A DNA stretch of 64,000 bases. It comes from Bin87 sp034428455. Lineage in GTDB: Bacteria > Chloroflexota > Dehalococcoidia > Lucifugimonadales > UBA3495. Location of the stretch: the NCBI GenBank assembly GCA_034428455.1, contig DAOUHZ010000152.1:10342-74341 (forward strand), given 5' to 3'. A model generated the notes under the pieces. It searched no databases and was not told the origin of the DNA. It saw only the letters and a list, made by a program, of their open reading frames with translations. Positions 63,304 through 64,000 of the stretch are shown here, one piece after another (position 1 is the first letter of the stretch; each line of letters opens with the position of its first letter). A program made the translations under genes and the position numbers.

Positions 63304-63926
63304 TCCGGCGGCGCTCCCCACCGGTCGTAGCTGCACACCTCGCTCAGGGGCAGCCGCGTCACCGGCCCGAAGTTGCCCCGGGGATACCCGAAGGGCATGC
63401 AGTACACCACCTGCGCGGTGTCCGGTATGCCGAACAGTTCGTGGACCCGCTCCTCCACCACCGGGTGCAGCGTGGCGATGGTTCCGCCGATGCCGAAGGC
63501 GCGCGCCGCCAGCAGCATGTTCTGCGCGGCCGGTATCACGGAGCCAGCCGCCTGCGCCCCTTTTGCCGTGGCGCACACCAGGACCATCACCGGCGCGTCG
63601 CCGATCTCGTTGGCCAGCCGCATCGCCGAACGCATGGGGTGACGGCCCGGCGGGATGTCCTGGGGACCCATGATGCCCGCGTCCGCCCGCTTGGCCCACC
63701 ATGCCTCATGGTACAGGTCGCCCAACTTGCGGCGCGTCTCCTCTTCCTGAACCACGATGAAGTGCCACTGCTGGGTGTTGCCACCGTTGGGCGCGCGGAT
63801 GGCGGCCTCCATGATGTCCTGCATCACGTCGGCCGGAATGGGATCTGTCCTGAACCGGCGGATGGCCCGCTGGGTGAACATTGCTTCGCCCAGGGGAATT
63901 ACGTTCAGTCGGTCGGCGGTGGTCAC
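63300..63926 (-). CDS. Nitroreductase family protein
   Basis: A 208-residue FMN-dependent nitroreductase-fold protein. It has FTQRAIRRFRTDPIPADVMQDIMEAAIRAPNGGNTQQWHFIVVQ, with the RAIRRF and APNGGNTQPW-like FMN-binding motifs, and AAQNMLLAARAFGIGGTIATLHPVVEERVHELFGIPD. The GYPRGNFGPVTRLPLSEV segment after the PFGYP motif is typical. Substrate unknown: nitro compounds, quinones or enones are all possible. It ends overlapping the 62560 gene tail to tail. Confidence 0.9.
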   Translation of the reverse strand: MTTADRLNVIPLGEAMFTQRAIRRFRTDPIPADVMQDIMEAAIRAPNGGNTQQWHFIVVQEEETRRKLGDLYHEAWWAKRADAGIMGPQDIPPGRHPMRSAMRLANEIGDAPVMVLVCATAKGAQAAGSVIPAAQNMLLAARAFGIGGTIATLHPVVEERVHELFGIPDTAQVVYCMPFGYPRGNFGPVTRLPLSEVCSYDRWGAPPD

Positions 63927-63984
63927 GTTGCTACCTCCAAATTCGTACGGTGCGCCGATGTTACCACAACGGCTTTGGGCTGCT

Positions 63985-63993
63985 TGTTATAAT
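63985..63993 (+). promoter_or_regulatory. Extended -10 promoter at the right end
   Basis: TGTTATAAT, a perfect extended -10, only seven bases from the end of the window. It points rightward and would drive a gene outside this window. Confidence 0.5.
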
Positions 63994-64000
63994 CCGTTAT

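Overview
The window is a high-GC bacterial chromosome segment. It most likely comes from a Chloroflexota genome of the Dehalococcoidia/SAR202 type. That is an inference from the mix of catabolic families (luciferase-like flavin monooxygenases, a GMC oxidoreductase, an FAH-family hydrolase, NIPSNAP, an amidase, a nitronate-monooxygenase-like enzyme) and from the many short intergenic repeat elements. No marker in the window proves the lineage. I recognised no rRNA, tRNA, transposase, integrase or CRISPR array.

Bases 1-20,020 are a nearly complete ribosomal protein superoperon on the + strand: fusA (partial), rpsJ, rplC-D-W-B, rpsS, rplV, rpsC, rplP, rpmC, rpsQ, rplN-X-E, rpsN, rpsH, rplF-R, rpsE, rpmD, rplO, secY, adk, map, infA, rpmJ, rpsM-K-D, rpoA, rplQ, truA, rplM, rpsI. 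Genes are tightly packed, often overlapping by 1-14 bases. The block is broken by two copies of a dispersed inverted-repeat element and by a probable internal promoter with a hairpin leader between rpsJ and rplC.

Bases 20,050-26,000 hold a CcdA-like membrane protein, an unusual HEPN/nucleotidyltransferase pair, two RDD membrane proteins, a flavin oxidoreductase, a phosphohexomutase and a PD-(D/E)XK-like protein. Bases 26,120-33,590 form a methionine/SAM-cycle operon on the - strand. It starts with a sigma-70-like promoter, a SAM-I (S-box) riboswitch and an intrinsic terminator. It then encodes MtnA, an arylsulfotransferase-like beta-propeller, a membrane protein, MTA phosphorylase, a rhodanese, adenosylhomocysteinase and SAM synthetase, and ends at another terminator. 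Together the recognised enzymes make SAM, recycle S-adenosylhomocysteine and start recycling methylthioadenosine.

Bases 33,800-64,000 are accessory: flavoenzymes and hydrolases mixed with five Uma2-family (PD-(D/E)XK-like) genes and eight small helical PaREP1/HEPN-like genes. Four of the latter lie in an unbroken tandem array directly upstream of mnmA-rnhB-yraN. Five families of short inverted-repeat elements (called A to E here) lie between genes, and several promoters share an extended -10 of the form TGCTANAAT.

The best leads are: (1) the HepT/MntA-like pair, in which the nucleotidyltransferase has lost its catalytic residues and the toxin has lost the tyrosine it would modify; (2) the mosaic four-gene PaREP1/HEPN array fused to a tRNA-thiolation operon; (3) the SAM riboswitch operon with its unexplained beta-propeller member; and (4) an open in-frame segment behind the rhodanese stop codon.
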